A program made the translations under genes and the position numbers. This document shows positions 46,665 to 54,462 of a DNA stretch of 54,462 bases, piece by piece. The number at the start of each line of letters is the position of its first letter. Positions within the stretch are counted from its first letter, which is position 1. This stretch comes from Thermobifida cellulosilytica TB100. Its GTDB lineage: Bacteria > Actinomycetota > Actinomycetes > Streptosporangiales > Streptosporangiaceae. The stretch lies in contig NZ_KQ950188.1 of NCBI RefSeq assembly GCF_001517975.1, positions 57,586-112,047 of the forward strand. Direction: 5' to 3'. Under the pieces are notes generated by a model. It ran no database searches, was not told the origin of the DNA, and was given only the letters and a program-made list of their open reading frames with translations.

Positions 46665-48106
46665 TGTGGTGGTCTCCTCGCCCGGCCGCCCAGCAGGTGT
46701 CGGTGACCACGCCGGTTCCGGCGCAGGCGTTCCGGTTCGCCGCTCCGGTGCTGCCCACGCCGGTGGCGTTGATCGTGGCCCGCTGGCTGGCCCGCGCCTT
46801 GGTGCTGGTGGTGGGGCTGCCGTTCCGCTTCCCCATCGCCTGTGCTCTCCTCGCCGCTTCCCTGGCGGTGTGGCACCTCTTCGGCTGGGTGGTCGTGGCG
46901 GTGGCTTGGTCGCTGGTGGATGTGGGGTTGTTGGTGTGGTGGCGGCGCTGGCCTTCCTCGTTTCGCCGCTGGGTGGGGCTGCGCATGCTGGCCGCTTGGC
47001 GGTGGTGGTGGGTGTATGCCCGTCAGTGGCAGCCGGTGCTCGTGGTGGCGGGGTTGGCTGAGACCTACCAAGAGCGCCAGTACCTGCCCCGGATTCGGCG
47101 GGTGACGTGTTCGGAGTGGGCCGACCGGGTGCGCGTGCGCCTGGTCGCCGGGACGACTCCGGCGGATTTTGAGAATCGCGTGGTGGAGTTGGCGCACGGG
47201 TTCGGCGCGCCCTCCTGCCGGGTGGTGGTGCTCGGCCCGCGTGACATCGTGTGCGAGTTCCCGCGCTGGGACACCCTCGCCACCCCCATCGACGCCCTGG
47301 ACGTGCCCGAGGCGGTCGATCTGGGAGCGCTGCCGGTGGGGCTTCAGGAGGACGGCACGCCGTGGCGGCTCAGGTTGCATGGCACGCATGTGCTGGTGGT
47401 GGGGGTGACCGGCTCGGGTAAGGGCTCGGTGCTGTGGTCGGCGATTCGCGCCATGCTTCCCGCCTTGGAAGACGGGACGGTGCAGGTGTGGGCGGTGGAT
47501 CCCAAGCGGATGGAACTGTCCTACGGCCGCTCCCTGTTCGCCCGGTATGCCGACACGGGAGAAGCGGCGGTGGCCCTGCTGGAAGACGCGGTGGCCGAGA
47601 TGCAGAACCGGGCCGAACGCTACGCCGGACACCGACGCTCCCACACCCCGACCACGGAGGACCCGTTCGTGGTGATGGTGTTGGATGAGGTGGCGTTCCT
47701 GACCGCCTACCACCCCGACCGGGACGTGCGGCGTCGCGCGGAGAACGCGATCGCCACGCTCACATCCCAGGGGCGTTCGGTGGGGTTCTGCGTCCTGGCC
47801 GCGTTACAGGATCCGCGCAAGGAGGTCATGAACCTGCGCAACCTGTTTCCCGACAAGATCGCCCTGCGCCTGGATGAGGCCGCCCAGGTCGACATGGTGC
47901 TCGGCGAAGGCGCACGCGACCGCGGCGCCAATGCTCACCTGATCGATCCGGCCCTTCCTGGGGTGGCGTTCGTCCGGTTGGAGGGCTCGCCCATGCCGGT
48001 ACGGGTGCGGGCGGCGTATGTGTCCGATGCCGACATTGACGCCATGACTGCCGACCACACCTCGGCCGCGACAGTGGAACTCCACGTGGTGGGAGAGGCC
48101 GCGTAG
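46664..48106 (+). CDS. FtsK/SpoIIIE-type conjugative DNA translocase (TraB-like)
   Basis: The 480-residue product has two to three N-terminal membrane helices (residues about 45-100). The FtsK motor follows with Walker A VGVTGSGKGSVLW and Walker B VVMVLDEVAFL, and the later blocks TLTSQGRSVGFCVLAALQDP and NLRNLFPDKIALRL. Actinomycete elements transfer double-stranded DNA with one such hexameric protein. It starts within the stop codon of the preceding gene and ends directly before rep (TAG then ATG), so tra, rep, xis and int are one transcription unit. Confidence 0.92.
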   Translation: MWWSPRPAAQQVSVTTPVPAQAFRFAAPVLPTPVALIVARWLARALVLVVGLPFRFPIACALLAASLAVWHLFGWVVVAVAWSLVDVGLLVWWRRWPSSFRRWVGLRMLAAWRWWWVYARQWQPVLVVAGLAETYQERQYLPRIRRVTCSEWADRVRVRLVAGTTPADFENRVVELAHGFGAPSCRVVVLGPRDIVCEFPRWDTLATPIDALDVPEAVDLGALPVGLQEDGTPWRLRLHGTHVLVVGVTGSGKGSVLWSAIRAMLPALEDGTVQVWAVDPKRMELSYGRSLFARYADTGEAAVALLEDAVAEMQNRAERYAGHRRSHTPTTEDPFVVMVLDEVAFLTAYHPDRDVRRRAENAIATLTSQGRSVGFCVLAALQDPRKEVMNLRNLFPDKIALRLDEAAQVDMVLGEGARDRGANAHLIDPALPGVAFVRLEGSPMPVRVRAAYVSDADIDAMTADHTSAATVELHVVGEAA

Positions 48107-49792
48107 ATGCCCACGCCGACCGGTAAGACCACCCGCGCTGAACGCCTGGCCCAGCCGTTGGCGCGGGTGGTGGCCGAACAGGTCGCCGCCGACCACGGGG
48201 TGTGCATCCGCCCGGTGGCCCTGCGGCGTATCGACACCGTCACCGGGGCCAGCGAGGTCGTCGACGTGCCGTGCGGGGCAACACTGGAGTCTCGCTGCCC
48301 GGCGTGTGCGCGCCGCAAGCGGTCCCTGCGCCGCACTCAGTGCGAAGAAGGCTGGCACCTGACCGAAGAACCCGTCATCACCCCCAACGAACCGACCACG
48401 GTGCAGCGGGCCTGGGTCGAACAGCGGGCCGTGGTCACGGCTGAACGCGACCGGCTGGCCGCCCTCGGCGCTGACCCGAGGGTCCTGGCCGAGTTGGACC
48501 AGGCCATTGCTGATCTGGATGAGGAGATCGCTGCCTCGGGGCTACGCGGCCGAATCGCCCCACCCCCTGCCTCGGCGGTGGCCAAGACCAGGCCTCGGCG
48601 GGTGCGCTCGACCCGGCGACGCCAAGACGCGCCCGACCTGCCCAAGCGTCCGATGGTGCGCCGCACCGTGGGCCGGGCCTTCACCGACCCGGAGTCGGGC
48701 AGGGTGTTTCGGCCGTCGCTGTTCCTCACGCTGACCTGTGACTCCTACGGGCGGGTGCGCTCCGACGGCACACCGGTGGACCCGGCCTCCTACGACTACC
48801 GGCGGGCCGCACGCGACGCACTGCACTTTTCCAAGCTGGTGGACCGGTTCGTGCAGAACCTCCGCCGGGTGGCCGGGTTCGAGGTGCAGTACTTCGCCAC
48901 CGTGGAGCCGCAACGGCGTCTTGCTCCGCATCTGCACATGGCGATCCGCGGCACCATCCCGCGTGCGGAGCTGCGGCAGATCGCGGCGGCCACCTACCAC
49001 CAGGTGTGGTGGCCTCCGACTGATCGGGTGGTCTTCGACGGCGACCACCTGCCCATCTGGGACGAAGCAACCAGCTCCTACCTCGACCCGGCCACGGGGG
49101 AAATCCTGCCCACCTGGGACCAAGCCCTCGACGCCCTGGACGCCGACCCCCACGCCCAACCCCTGCACGTGGTCCGCTTCGGCCCCCAAGTCGACGCCAA
49201 AGGCGTGCTCGCCGGATCACCCGACGCCGACCGGTGCATCCGGTACCTGGCCAAGTACCTGACCAAGGACATCGCCGAATGCCACACCGTCGAAACCGTG
49301 GCGCAGGAACAGCACGTCGAACGCCTCCTGGACGCGCTGCGGTTCGAGCCGTGTTCGCCGAGGTGTGCGAACTGGCTGCGCTACGGCATCCAACCCCAAG
49401 CAGCCAAACCAGGACTGCGCCCGGGGTTTTGTGCCTCCAAAGCCCACCGGCGCGAGTACCTGGGCTATGCGGGCCGGCGCGTCCTGGTCTCGCGCAAGTG
49501 GTCCGGCAAGACCCTGGCCGACCACAAGGCCGACCGCCTGGCCTGGGTCCTGCGCACCCTCGGCCTCGACCCCACCAACGACCGAGAGAACACCCACCCC
49601 GCAGCCTTCCCGCTGCGCTTCCTCGGCGACGGCGACCGCATCGCCTGGGAACTGGCCCGACCCACCGACCCGGACGTGCCACCCCGCGAACACCGCCTGT
49701 TGCGGGCCGTCGGCGAGACGCTGAAACGCCGCGCAGCACTCCACGCGGCACAACAGACCACTCTTTCAGCAACTGAACAGAGGGCAGCATGA
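48107..49792 (+). CDS. RepSA-like rolling-circle replication initiator
   Basis: The 561-residue product has an N-terminal zinc-ribbon-like CPACARRKR. The central domain carries FLTLTCDSYGRV, then the HUH metal motif LAPHLHMAIRG, and YLAKYLTKDI supplying candidate catalytic tyrosines. This matches the replication initiator of pSAM2-type elements, which replicate briefly after excision. Its stop overlaps the xis start (ATGA). A fragment of a sister copy survives at about 41846-41950. Confidence 0.88.
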   Translation: MPTPTGKTTRAERLAQPLARVVAEQVAADHGVCIRPVALRRIDTVTGASEVVDVPCGATLESRCPACARRKRSLRRTQCEEGWHLTEEPVITPNEPTTVQRAWVEQRAVVTAERDRLAALGADPRVLAELDQAIADLDEEIAASGLRGRIAPPPASAVAKTRPRRVRSTRRRQDAPDLPKRPMVRRTVGRAFTDPESGRVFRPSLFLTLTCDSYGRVRSDGTPVDPASYDYRRAARDALHFSKLVDRFVQNLRRVAGFEVQYFATVEPQRRLAPHLHMAIRGTIPRAELRQIAAATYHQVWWPPTDRVVFDGDHLPIWDEATSSYLDPATGEILPTWDQALDALDADPHAQPLHVVRFGPQVDAKGVLAGSPDADRCIRYLAKYLTKDIAECHTVETVAQEQHVERLLDALRFEPCSPRCANWLRYGIQPQAAKPGLRPGFCASKAHRREYLGYAGRRVLVSRKWSGKTLADHKADRLAWVLRTLGLDPTNDRENTHPAAFPLRFLGDGDRIAWELARPTDPDVPPREHRLLRAVGETLKRRAALHAAQQTTLSATEQRAA

Positions 49793-49983
49793 CCACCCCC
49801 CCACGCCTCCTCCTGACCGTTCCCGAAGCCGCACGCGTGCTGGCGATCTCCCGAAGCAAGCTCTACGAACTGCTCGCCTCCGGGGCAGTGCGCTCGCTGC
49901 GCATCGGCGGTTCCCGCCGCATCCCCGTCTCCGCACTGGACGACTACGTCTCCGGCCTCCTCGACCAGGAGGAGGCAGCCTGA
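49789..49983 (+). CDS. xis: Excisionase (MerR-like helix-turn-helix)
   Basis: The 64-residue product has LLTVPEAARVLAISRSKLYE and GAVRSLRIGGSRRIPVSALDDYV, the helix-turn-helix_17 pattern of AICE Xis proteins, which bend att DNA for excision. It overlaps rep upstream and the integrase downstream by four and one bases. A nearly full-length sister survives in the collapsed backbone at about 41958. Confidence 0.9.
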   Translation: MTTPPRLLLTVPEAARVLAISRSKLYELLASGAVRSLRIGGSRRIPVSALDDYVSGLLDQEEAA

Positions 49984-51186
49984 TGGGCAAGCTCCGCGAC
50001 GGCGTGATGAAACGCGGCAAGACCTGGTCCTACGTCATCCGCGTCCCCGCCCCGGAAACCGGAGTGAGCAAACCCAAGTGGGTCGGCGGCTTCGCCACCG
50101 AAGACGAAGCCAAAGCCGCCCGCGACGAAGCACGAGTCAAAGCCCGACGCGGCGAATACATCGAACGCAACCAGGTCACCGTGACCGACTATCTGACCGA
50201 ATGGCTGGACACGCACTCTGTGCAGATCAAGCCGAAAACGTTGCAGATGTACCGGTTCCTCGTTGATCGGTACGTCGTTCCCCGCATCGGGGAGATGCGG
50301 TTGCAAGCGGTCCGTCCGGCAACCATCACCAAGCTCTACCGAGATCTTTCGGCAAGTGGTGGGCGCGACGGCAAAGGACTGTCGCCGCGTACGGTCGAGT
50401 ACGTCCATGCCGTGCTGCGCAAGGCGTTCCGCGACGCCGTGGAGATTGAACAGCTCCTCCCCAGCAACCCCGTGGAGCGGGCCAAGCGGCCTCGTAAGAA
50501 GCGTTCGGAGCCGGGGGAGGTGTGGACACCTGCCCAACTGAAGGTGTTCTTGGAAGAGGCGGCACGCAGCCACCGGCTGTGGGCGTTCTTCCACGTGGCT
50601 GCCTACACGGGGGCTCGGCGCGGGGAACTGCTGTGCCTGCGCTGGCCGGACGTCGACCTCGACTCCGCGGAGGTCCGCATCGCCCGTTCGGTCTCCGTCA
50701 TCGACGGCAGGCGAGTGGAAGGCTCCACCCAAGAGCGGGCGGTCCCGGGTGGTGGGCCTCGACGCGGAGACGGTGGGCGTGCTCCGTCGTCACCGTGCCG
50801 AACAGGACAGAGAACGTCAGGTCCTGGGAGAGGCGTGGAAAGGCGACCCCGACGGCTACGTGTTCACCACGGCATGGGGTGAGCCGATTCACCCCGACAC
50901 GGTGTCCTCATTGATGAGGCAGTTGATCCGCAGGTACAACGAACCGGCGCAGGGACCGGGACCGGCTGAGCGGCTTCCGCCGGCACGGCTGCATGATCTC
51001 CGGCACGTCCACGCGACCACGCTGCTGCTGGCCGGGGTGCCCGTGCACCTGGTCGCCGCTCGCCTCGGGCACGCCGACCCGTCGGTGACCCTGCGGGTGT
51101 ACGCGCACGTGGTCCGGGAGCAGATGGCCGCGGTGGCCGACGCCTTCGCCCAGGCGGTGCGGGAGAGCTGTGAGCAAGAGCGTTAG
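49983..51186 (+). pseudogene. int: Tyrosine-recombinase integrase, interrupted by a +1 frameshift
   Basis: The first frame (49983 on) gives the N-terminal arm and SAM-like domain and the start of the catalytic domain with Arg in GARRGELLCLRW. After VEGST it goes wrong because of one extra C in CCC at 50728-50730. The other frame resumes with VVGLDAETVGVLRRHR and holds HDLRHVHATTLLLAG, LGH and the nucleophile Tyr in TLRVYAHVV, ending at 51186. All catalytic residues exist, split over two frames. As given the recombinase is inactive unless the base is a sequencing error. Confidence 0.88.
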
Positions 51187-51189
51187 CAC

Positions 51190-51220
51190 AAGGGCCGCTC
51201 CTCGATGAGGAACGGCCCTT
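51190..51220. terminator. Integrase terminator
   Basis: A hairpin of 14 bp with one mismatch right after the integrase stop, identical to 42281-42311. It separates the element's operon from the convergent tRNA gene. Confidence 0.85.
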
Positions 51221-51229
51221 TGACGTGCG

Positions 51230-51302
51230 CGCACTCGGAGGGACTCGAACCCCCAACCTTCTGATCCGTAGTCAGATGCTCTATCCGTTGAGCTACGAGT
51301 GC
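51230..51302 (-). tRNA. tRNA-Arg (anticodon ACG)
   Basis: On the minus strand the sequence folds with acceptor pairs GCACTCG/CGAGTGC, D arm GCTC/GAGC, anticodon stem TCTGA/TCAGA with loop CTACGGA, five-base variable loop and T arm GGGGG/CCCTC around TTCGAGT. The anticodon is ACG, so it reads CGN arginine codons. Position 51230 is the discriminator; CCA is not encoded. Its 3' 43 bases are the AICE attachment core. Confidence 0.95.
51231..51273. repeat. att core, right copy within tRNA-Arg
   Basis: Identical to 42320-42362. Because the element brings its own copy of the tRNA 3' half, the tRNA gene stays intact after integration. Confidence 0.9.
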
Positions 51303-51481
51303 TGGGTTGTGTGTGGCTGCGCTGCTCCGCTCGCCGACACGAAAAACTGTAGCACAGCGCCGGGGATGGCCTGGACCGATTAATCCGGGACCGTCCCGGG
51401 CGGCCGTTAGCCGTGAGGACTGGAGGGCAGGCGTACCGCGAGACGGTGAGCAGGACCGACGCGACCGAGAGGAGTCCGGTC

Positions 51482-52951
51482 ATGGCCACGACGGAACGCG
51501 AGGCGCGGGTTGTCGAGCGGGTGCCCAAGCAGTTGTGTGTCGGAGGGCACTGGCGGGACGCCCGGTCGGGGGCGACGTTCAAGGTGGAGGATCCGGCGAC
51601 CGGGTCGGTGCTGTGCGAGGTGGCCGACGCGGGGCGGGCCGACGGGCTGGACGCGCTGGAGGCGGCGGCCGCCGCGCAGCCCTTCTGGGCGGGGTACCCG
51701 CCGCGCGACCGCGGGGAGATCCTGCGGCGCGCCTACGAGCTGCTCGTGGATCGCCAGGACGACCTGGCGCTGCTGATGACCCTGGAGATGGGCAAGCCGG
51801 TGGGCGAGTCCAAGGCGGAGATCGCCTACGCCGCCGAGTTCTTCCGCTGGTTCTCCGAGGAGGCGGTGCGCATCGGCGGCGGCTACTCGGTCGCGCCGAA
51901 CGGGCAGAGCCGCCTGGTCGTCATGCGGCAGCCGGTGGGGCCGTCGCTGCTCATCACCCCGTGGAACTTCCCGATGGCGATGGGCACCCGCAAGATCGGT
52001 CCGGCGGTGGCGGCGGGCTGCACCGTGATCCTCAAACCCGCGCAGCAGACTCCGCTGTCGGCGCTGGCGCTCGCCGACGTCCTCCAGGAGGCGGGGCTGC
52101 CCGACGGGGTGCTCAGCGTGCTGCCCACCACCGACGCGGGCGGGCTGACCGGGCCGCTGCTGGGCGACGGCCGGCTGCGCAAGCTGTCGTTCACCGGGTC
52201 CACCCCGGTGGGCCGCGCGCTCATCAAGCAGAGCGCCGACCAGGTGCTGCGCACCTCCATGGAGCTGGGCGGCAACGCGCCGTTCATCGTGTTCGACGAC
52301 GCCGACCTGGACGCCGCCGTGACCGGGGCGATGCAGGCGAAGATGCGCAACATCGGCGAGGCGTGCACCGCGGCCAACCGCCTGTACGTGCAGGCCGGGG
52401 TGGCCGAGGAGTTCACGGCCCGGCTCGCCGAGCGCATGGCGGCGCTGCGCGTGGGCCGCGGCACGGAGGCGGGGGTGGACGTGGGGCCGCTCATCGACGA
52501 CAAGGCCCGCGGCAAGGTGCAGGAACTGGTCGACGACGCGGTGACCCGCGGGGCGCGGGTGCTGCTCGGCGGGGAGGCCGGGGACGGCCCCGGCTACTTC
52601 TACCAGCCCACCGTGCTTGCCGACGTGCCCAAGGACAGCGAGGTGTCCCGCACCGAGATCTTCGGGCCGGTGGCCCCGGTGATCTCCTTCCGCACCGAGG
52701 AGGAGGTGCTCACCGAAGCCAACAACACCGAGTACGGCCTGGTCAGCTACGTGTTCACGGAGAACCTGGGGCGGGCGCTGCGCATGGCGGAGAACCTGGA
52801 GAGCGGCATGGTCGGCCTCAACCAGGGCGTCGTCTCCAACCCGGCGGCGCCGTTCGGCGGGGTCAAGCAGTCCGGGCTGGGCCGTGAGGGCGGCAGCGTG
52901 GGCATCGACGAGTACCTGGAGGTCAAGTACGTCGGCATCGGCGGGTTCTGA
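51482..52951 (+). CDS. gabD: NAD(P)-dependent succinate-semialdehyde dehydrogenase
   Basis: The 489-residue aldehyde dehydrogenase has TPWNFPMAMGTRKIGPAVAAG, KPAQQTPLSALAL, the nucleotide loop SFTGSTPVGRALI, catalytic Glu in MELGGNAPF and catalytic Cys in GEACTAANR. NQGVVSNPAAPFGGVKQSG is typical of GabD-type enzymes, which oxidise succinate semialdehyde to succinate. Start ATG 51482 follows GAGAGGAG. It is the first chromosomal gene right of the island. Confidence 0.9.
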   Translation: MATTEREARVVERVPKQLCVGGHWRDARSGATFKVEDPATGSVLCEVADAGRADGLDALEAAAAAQPFWAGYPPRDRGEILRRAYELLVDRQDDLALLMTLEMGKPVGESKAEIAYAAEFFRWFSEEAVRIGGGYSVAPNGQSRLVVMRQPVGPSLLITPWNFPMAMGTRKIGPAVAAGCTVILKPAQQTPLSALALADVLQEAGLPDGVLSVLPTTDAGGLTGPLLGDGRLRKLSFTGSTPVGRALIKQSADQVLRTSMELGGNAPFIVFDDADLDAAVTGAMQAKMRNIGEACTAANRLYVQAGVAEEFTARLAERMAALRVGRGTEAGVDVGPLIDDKARGKVQELVDDAVTRGARVLLGGEAGDGPGYFYQPTVLADVPKDSEVSRTEIFGPVAPVISFRTEEEVLTEANNTEYGLVSYVFTENLGRALRMAENLESGMVGLNQGVVSNPAAPFGGVKQSGLGREGGSVGIDEYLEVKYVGIGGF

Positions 52952-52969
52952 TCCGTTGCGGCGACGCAG

Positions 52970-53002
52970 AAGCCCCCGCCGGGGCGGGCCCGGCGAGGGC
53001 TT
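52970..53002. terminator. Hairpin terminator after gabD
   Basis: AAGCCCCCGCCGGG at 52970-52983 pairs with 52989-53002 with one mismatch, 19 bases after the stop. Confidence 0.65.
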
Positions 53003-53373
53003 CGACGTCTGCGGAGCGGTACGGCGGTCGCCTCACGGCGCGGTGCGCAACGCGGCTCCGGGACCGCCCGGGCCACCACCGAGGTGGTGTCCGAGCGCGG
53101 TATTCCGCGAAGGCTATGAGTGGAGCCCGGGGGACACTTGCTACCGCACCGATCCACACCCTGTATAACGGAGGGCGCCCCGGCAGGATTCCCGTTGAGT
53201 GGATTTTTTCTCTCTTTTCTCGCCGCCCCCACGGACTCCGCCGGGAGGGGCGAAGGCTTCCGCAGCCCGTCGGATTCGGGACTTTCGGCAGGGGTAATCG
53301 AGCCGTTCGGCGAGGCGCCCCGACAGCGCGGCCGTTACGGTCGAAGAGAGGAGAGAGAAGCAGGGAGGCTGAC
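53003..53373. other. Leader region of the response-regulator gene
   Basis: Apart from the terminator stem this holds no gene. TTTTTTCTCTCTTTTCTCGCC at about 53204 and TATAACGG at 53162 are AT-rich spots that could belong to a promoter, giving a leader of about 200 bases. I see no clear riboswitch fold. Confidence 0.4.
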
Positions 53374-54039
53374 ATGCCGCAGGCGGACGCGCCCGGCCCG
53401 ATCAGGGTGTTTCTGGTCGACGACCACGAGGTGGTGCGCCGGGGGGTCGCCGCGCTTCTGGAGGACGAAGACGACCTGAAGGTCGTCGGCGAGGCCGGCA
53501 CCGCGGAGCAGGCGCTCAGCCGCATCCCCGCGGTCAAGCCGGACGTGGCCGTGCTCGACGTGCGGCTGCCCGACCGCTCGGGGGTGGAGGTGTGCCGGGA
53601 GATCCGGTCCTCCCATCCCGAGGTGGCCTGCCTGATGCTCACCTCCTTCGCCGACGACGAGGCGCTCTTCGAAGCGGTCATGGCGGGTGCCGCCGGATAC
53701 GTGCTCAAGCAGATCCACGGCTCCGACCTGGTGGGCGCGGTGCGCACGGTCGCGGCGGGCGGCTCCCTGCTCGACCCGCGCAGCACCGGGCGCATGCTGG
53801 AGCGGCTGCGGGGCAACGGCGGCAAGCCCGACCCGCTGGCCGCGCTCACCCCGCAGGAACGGCAGATCCTCGACCTGATCGGGGAGGGGCTGACCAACCG
53901 GCAGATCGGGGAGCGGCTCTTCCTGGCGGAGAAGACCGTGAAGAACTACGTCTCCAGCCTGCTGGGGAAACTCGACCTCAAGCGCCGCACCCAGGCGGCG
54001 GTGCTCGTCGCGCAACTGCGCGCGAAGAGCCAGATCTGA
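53374..54039 (+). CDS. NarL/DevR-type response regulator
   Basis: The 221-residue product has a receiver domain with acidic pair Asp16/Asp17, phospho-acceptor Asp62 in AVLDVRLPD, Thr90 and Lys112. A LuxR helix-turn-helix follows (LTPQERQILDLIGEGLTNR, GERLFLAEKTVKNYVSSLL). Layout and sequence resemble DevR/DosR-type hypoxia or redox regulators, which often control flavodoxin-, universal-stress- and pyridoxamine-oxidase-like genes such as its downstream neighbour. No kinase gene is in view. GGGAGG precedes the ATG. Confidence 0.92.
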   Translation: MPQADAPGPIRVFLVDDHEVVRRGVAALLEDEDDLKVVGEAGTAEQALSRIPAVKPDVAVLDVRLPDRSGVEVCREIRSSHPEVACLMLTSFADDEALFEAVMAGAAGYVLKQIHGSDLVGAVRTVAAGGSLLDPRSTGRMLERLRGNGGKPDPLAALTPQERQILDLIGEGLTNRQIGERLFLAEKTVKNYVSSLLGKLDLKRRTQAAVLVAQLRAKSQI

Positions 54040-54079
54040 CCCTTCCCGGGAGGAAGCGAAACGTCCAGGAGAGAGGCGC

Positions 54080-54462
54080 ATGAACGTGGATGGGCATGAC
54101 ACGGCGGTCACCGACAAGGCCGGGCTGGAGGTGCTCACCCGGGAGGAGTGCCTGCGGCTGCTGGCCCAGGCCCCGATCGGCCGCATCGTCTTCACCGACC
54201 ATGCGCTCCCCGCGGTCCAGCCCGTCAACTTCACCATGCTGGGCACCGACATCGTCATCCGCACGTCCCCGGAGTCCAAGCTCGCGCAGGCCACCCGTGA
54301 CACGGTGGTGGCGGCCCCGCACAACTCGCTGCTCATCGAGCTGTACGACGACATCGCCCAGGCGGTCTACGAGAGCATCGCGCACGCGGCCTTCGAGGAG
54401 CTGGGCGCCCTGGGCGCCGACCTGCCGGTGCAGCGGGTCCACGGCGACTACCACCTGGGCCA
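54080..54462 (+). CDS. Pyridoxamine-oxidase-like N-terminus joined to maltokinase-like sequence (runs off window)
   Basis: The frame is open from ATG 54080 to the window end (127 residues). Residues about 20-78 match the small split-barrel flavin-binding proteins near DevR regulators (LLAQAPIGRIVF, VNFTMLGTDIVIRTSPESKL, RDTVVA). From about residue 80 the sequence changes and ends in QRVHGDYHLG, the catalytic-loop signature of maltokinase/aminoglycoside-phosphotransferase proteins. These families are not normally fused. A deletion or an assembly join near 54315 is the simplest explanation. AGAGAGG precedes the start. Confidence 0.6.
   Translation, partial: MNVDGHDTAVTDKAGLEVLTREECLRLLAQAPIGRIVFTDHALPAVQPVNFTMLGTDIVIRTSPESKLAQATRDTVVAAPHNSLLIELYDDIAQAVYESIAHAAFEELGALGADLPVQRVHGDYHLG

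Larger units (their letters stand above)
42363..51273. mobile_element. Nearly complete AICE (pSAM2-like) at tRNA-Arg
   Basis: The element is bounded by identical 43-base att cores. Gene order is Nudix, GntR-UTRA, two small genes, KorSA-like GntR, Pra-like, small gene, TraB-type translocase, RepSA-like initiator, Xis, integrase, then the tRNA. This is the standard actinomycete integrative and conjugative element backbone. The integrase is frameshifted by one base as given, so mobility is doubtful. Confidence 0.88.

Overview
The window is very GC-rich DNA with strong G/C bias at third codon positions, many overlapping ATGA starts, GTG starts and AGGAGG ribosome sites. Together with a GH10-CBM2 xylanase preceded by a near-perfect copy of the 14-bp CelR-type box, and an actinomycete integrative element, this points to an actinobacterium of the Nocardiopsaceae, most probably Thermobifida or a close relative. 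That is inference from style and content, not from a marker gene.

Layout. 1-5972: ordinary chromosomal genes (XRE and MarR regulators, F420-dependent reductase, GlcG-like protein, formaldehyde-dehydrogenase-like enzyme, small membrane proteins, flavodoxin). 6100-24765: a compact gene cluster with no PKS, NRPS or prenyltransferase genes. It encodes a DAHP synthase, a fused aminodeoxychorismate synthase (PabAB) and an ADC lyase (PabC), which together make 4-aminobenzoate, plus a UbiC-like chorismate lyase that should make 4-hydroxybenzoate. Two paralogous aromatic-ring flavin monooxygenases sit one beside each acid-forming gene. Two ANL ligases, a LuxE/LuxC-like (EhpF/EhpG-like) acid-to-aldehyde pair, a Tat-exported bicovalent-flavin oxidase, an AhpD-like protein, an isocitrate-lyase-superfamily enzyme and an NTPase-LuxR activator complete it. 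I do not recognise a described pathway with this gene set; it is the strongest candidate for a new system in the window. 24793-30995: LysE exporter, CelR-box xylanase, lipoprotein, ECF42-type sigma factor with its DGPF partner, TetR regulator and an Imm51-like protein.

31021-51302: an accretion island of tandem actinomycete integrative and conjugative element (AICE) copies at a tRNA-Arg(ACG) gene. The rightmost element (42363-51273) is nearly complete: two GntR/KorSA-type regulators, Nudix (Pif-like), Pra-like activator, TraB-type FtsK translocase, RepSA-like initiator, Xis and integrase, but the integrase is frameshifted. To its left are a second element (36914-42362) that survives as cargo plus a 585-bp deleted backbone, and an older one (about 31021-36913) carrying a membrane STAND-TPR protein. 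Duplicated att cores, a duplicated structured 0.45-kb segment with a compensatory base change, and three versions of pra document the history.

51482-54462: chromosome resumes with a succinate-semialdehyde dehydrogenase, a NarL/DevR-type response regulator and a truncated open frame that joins a pyridoxamine-oxidase-like half to a maltokinase-like half.

Three genes (pabAB 3' end, RsbW-like ATPase, integrase) carry single-base frame changes in C runs, so sequencing or assembly error should be excluded before reading them as biology.
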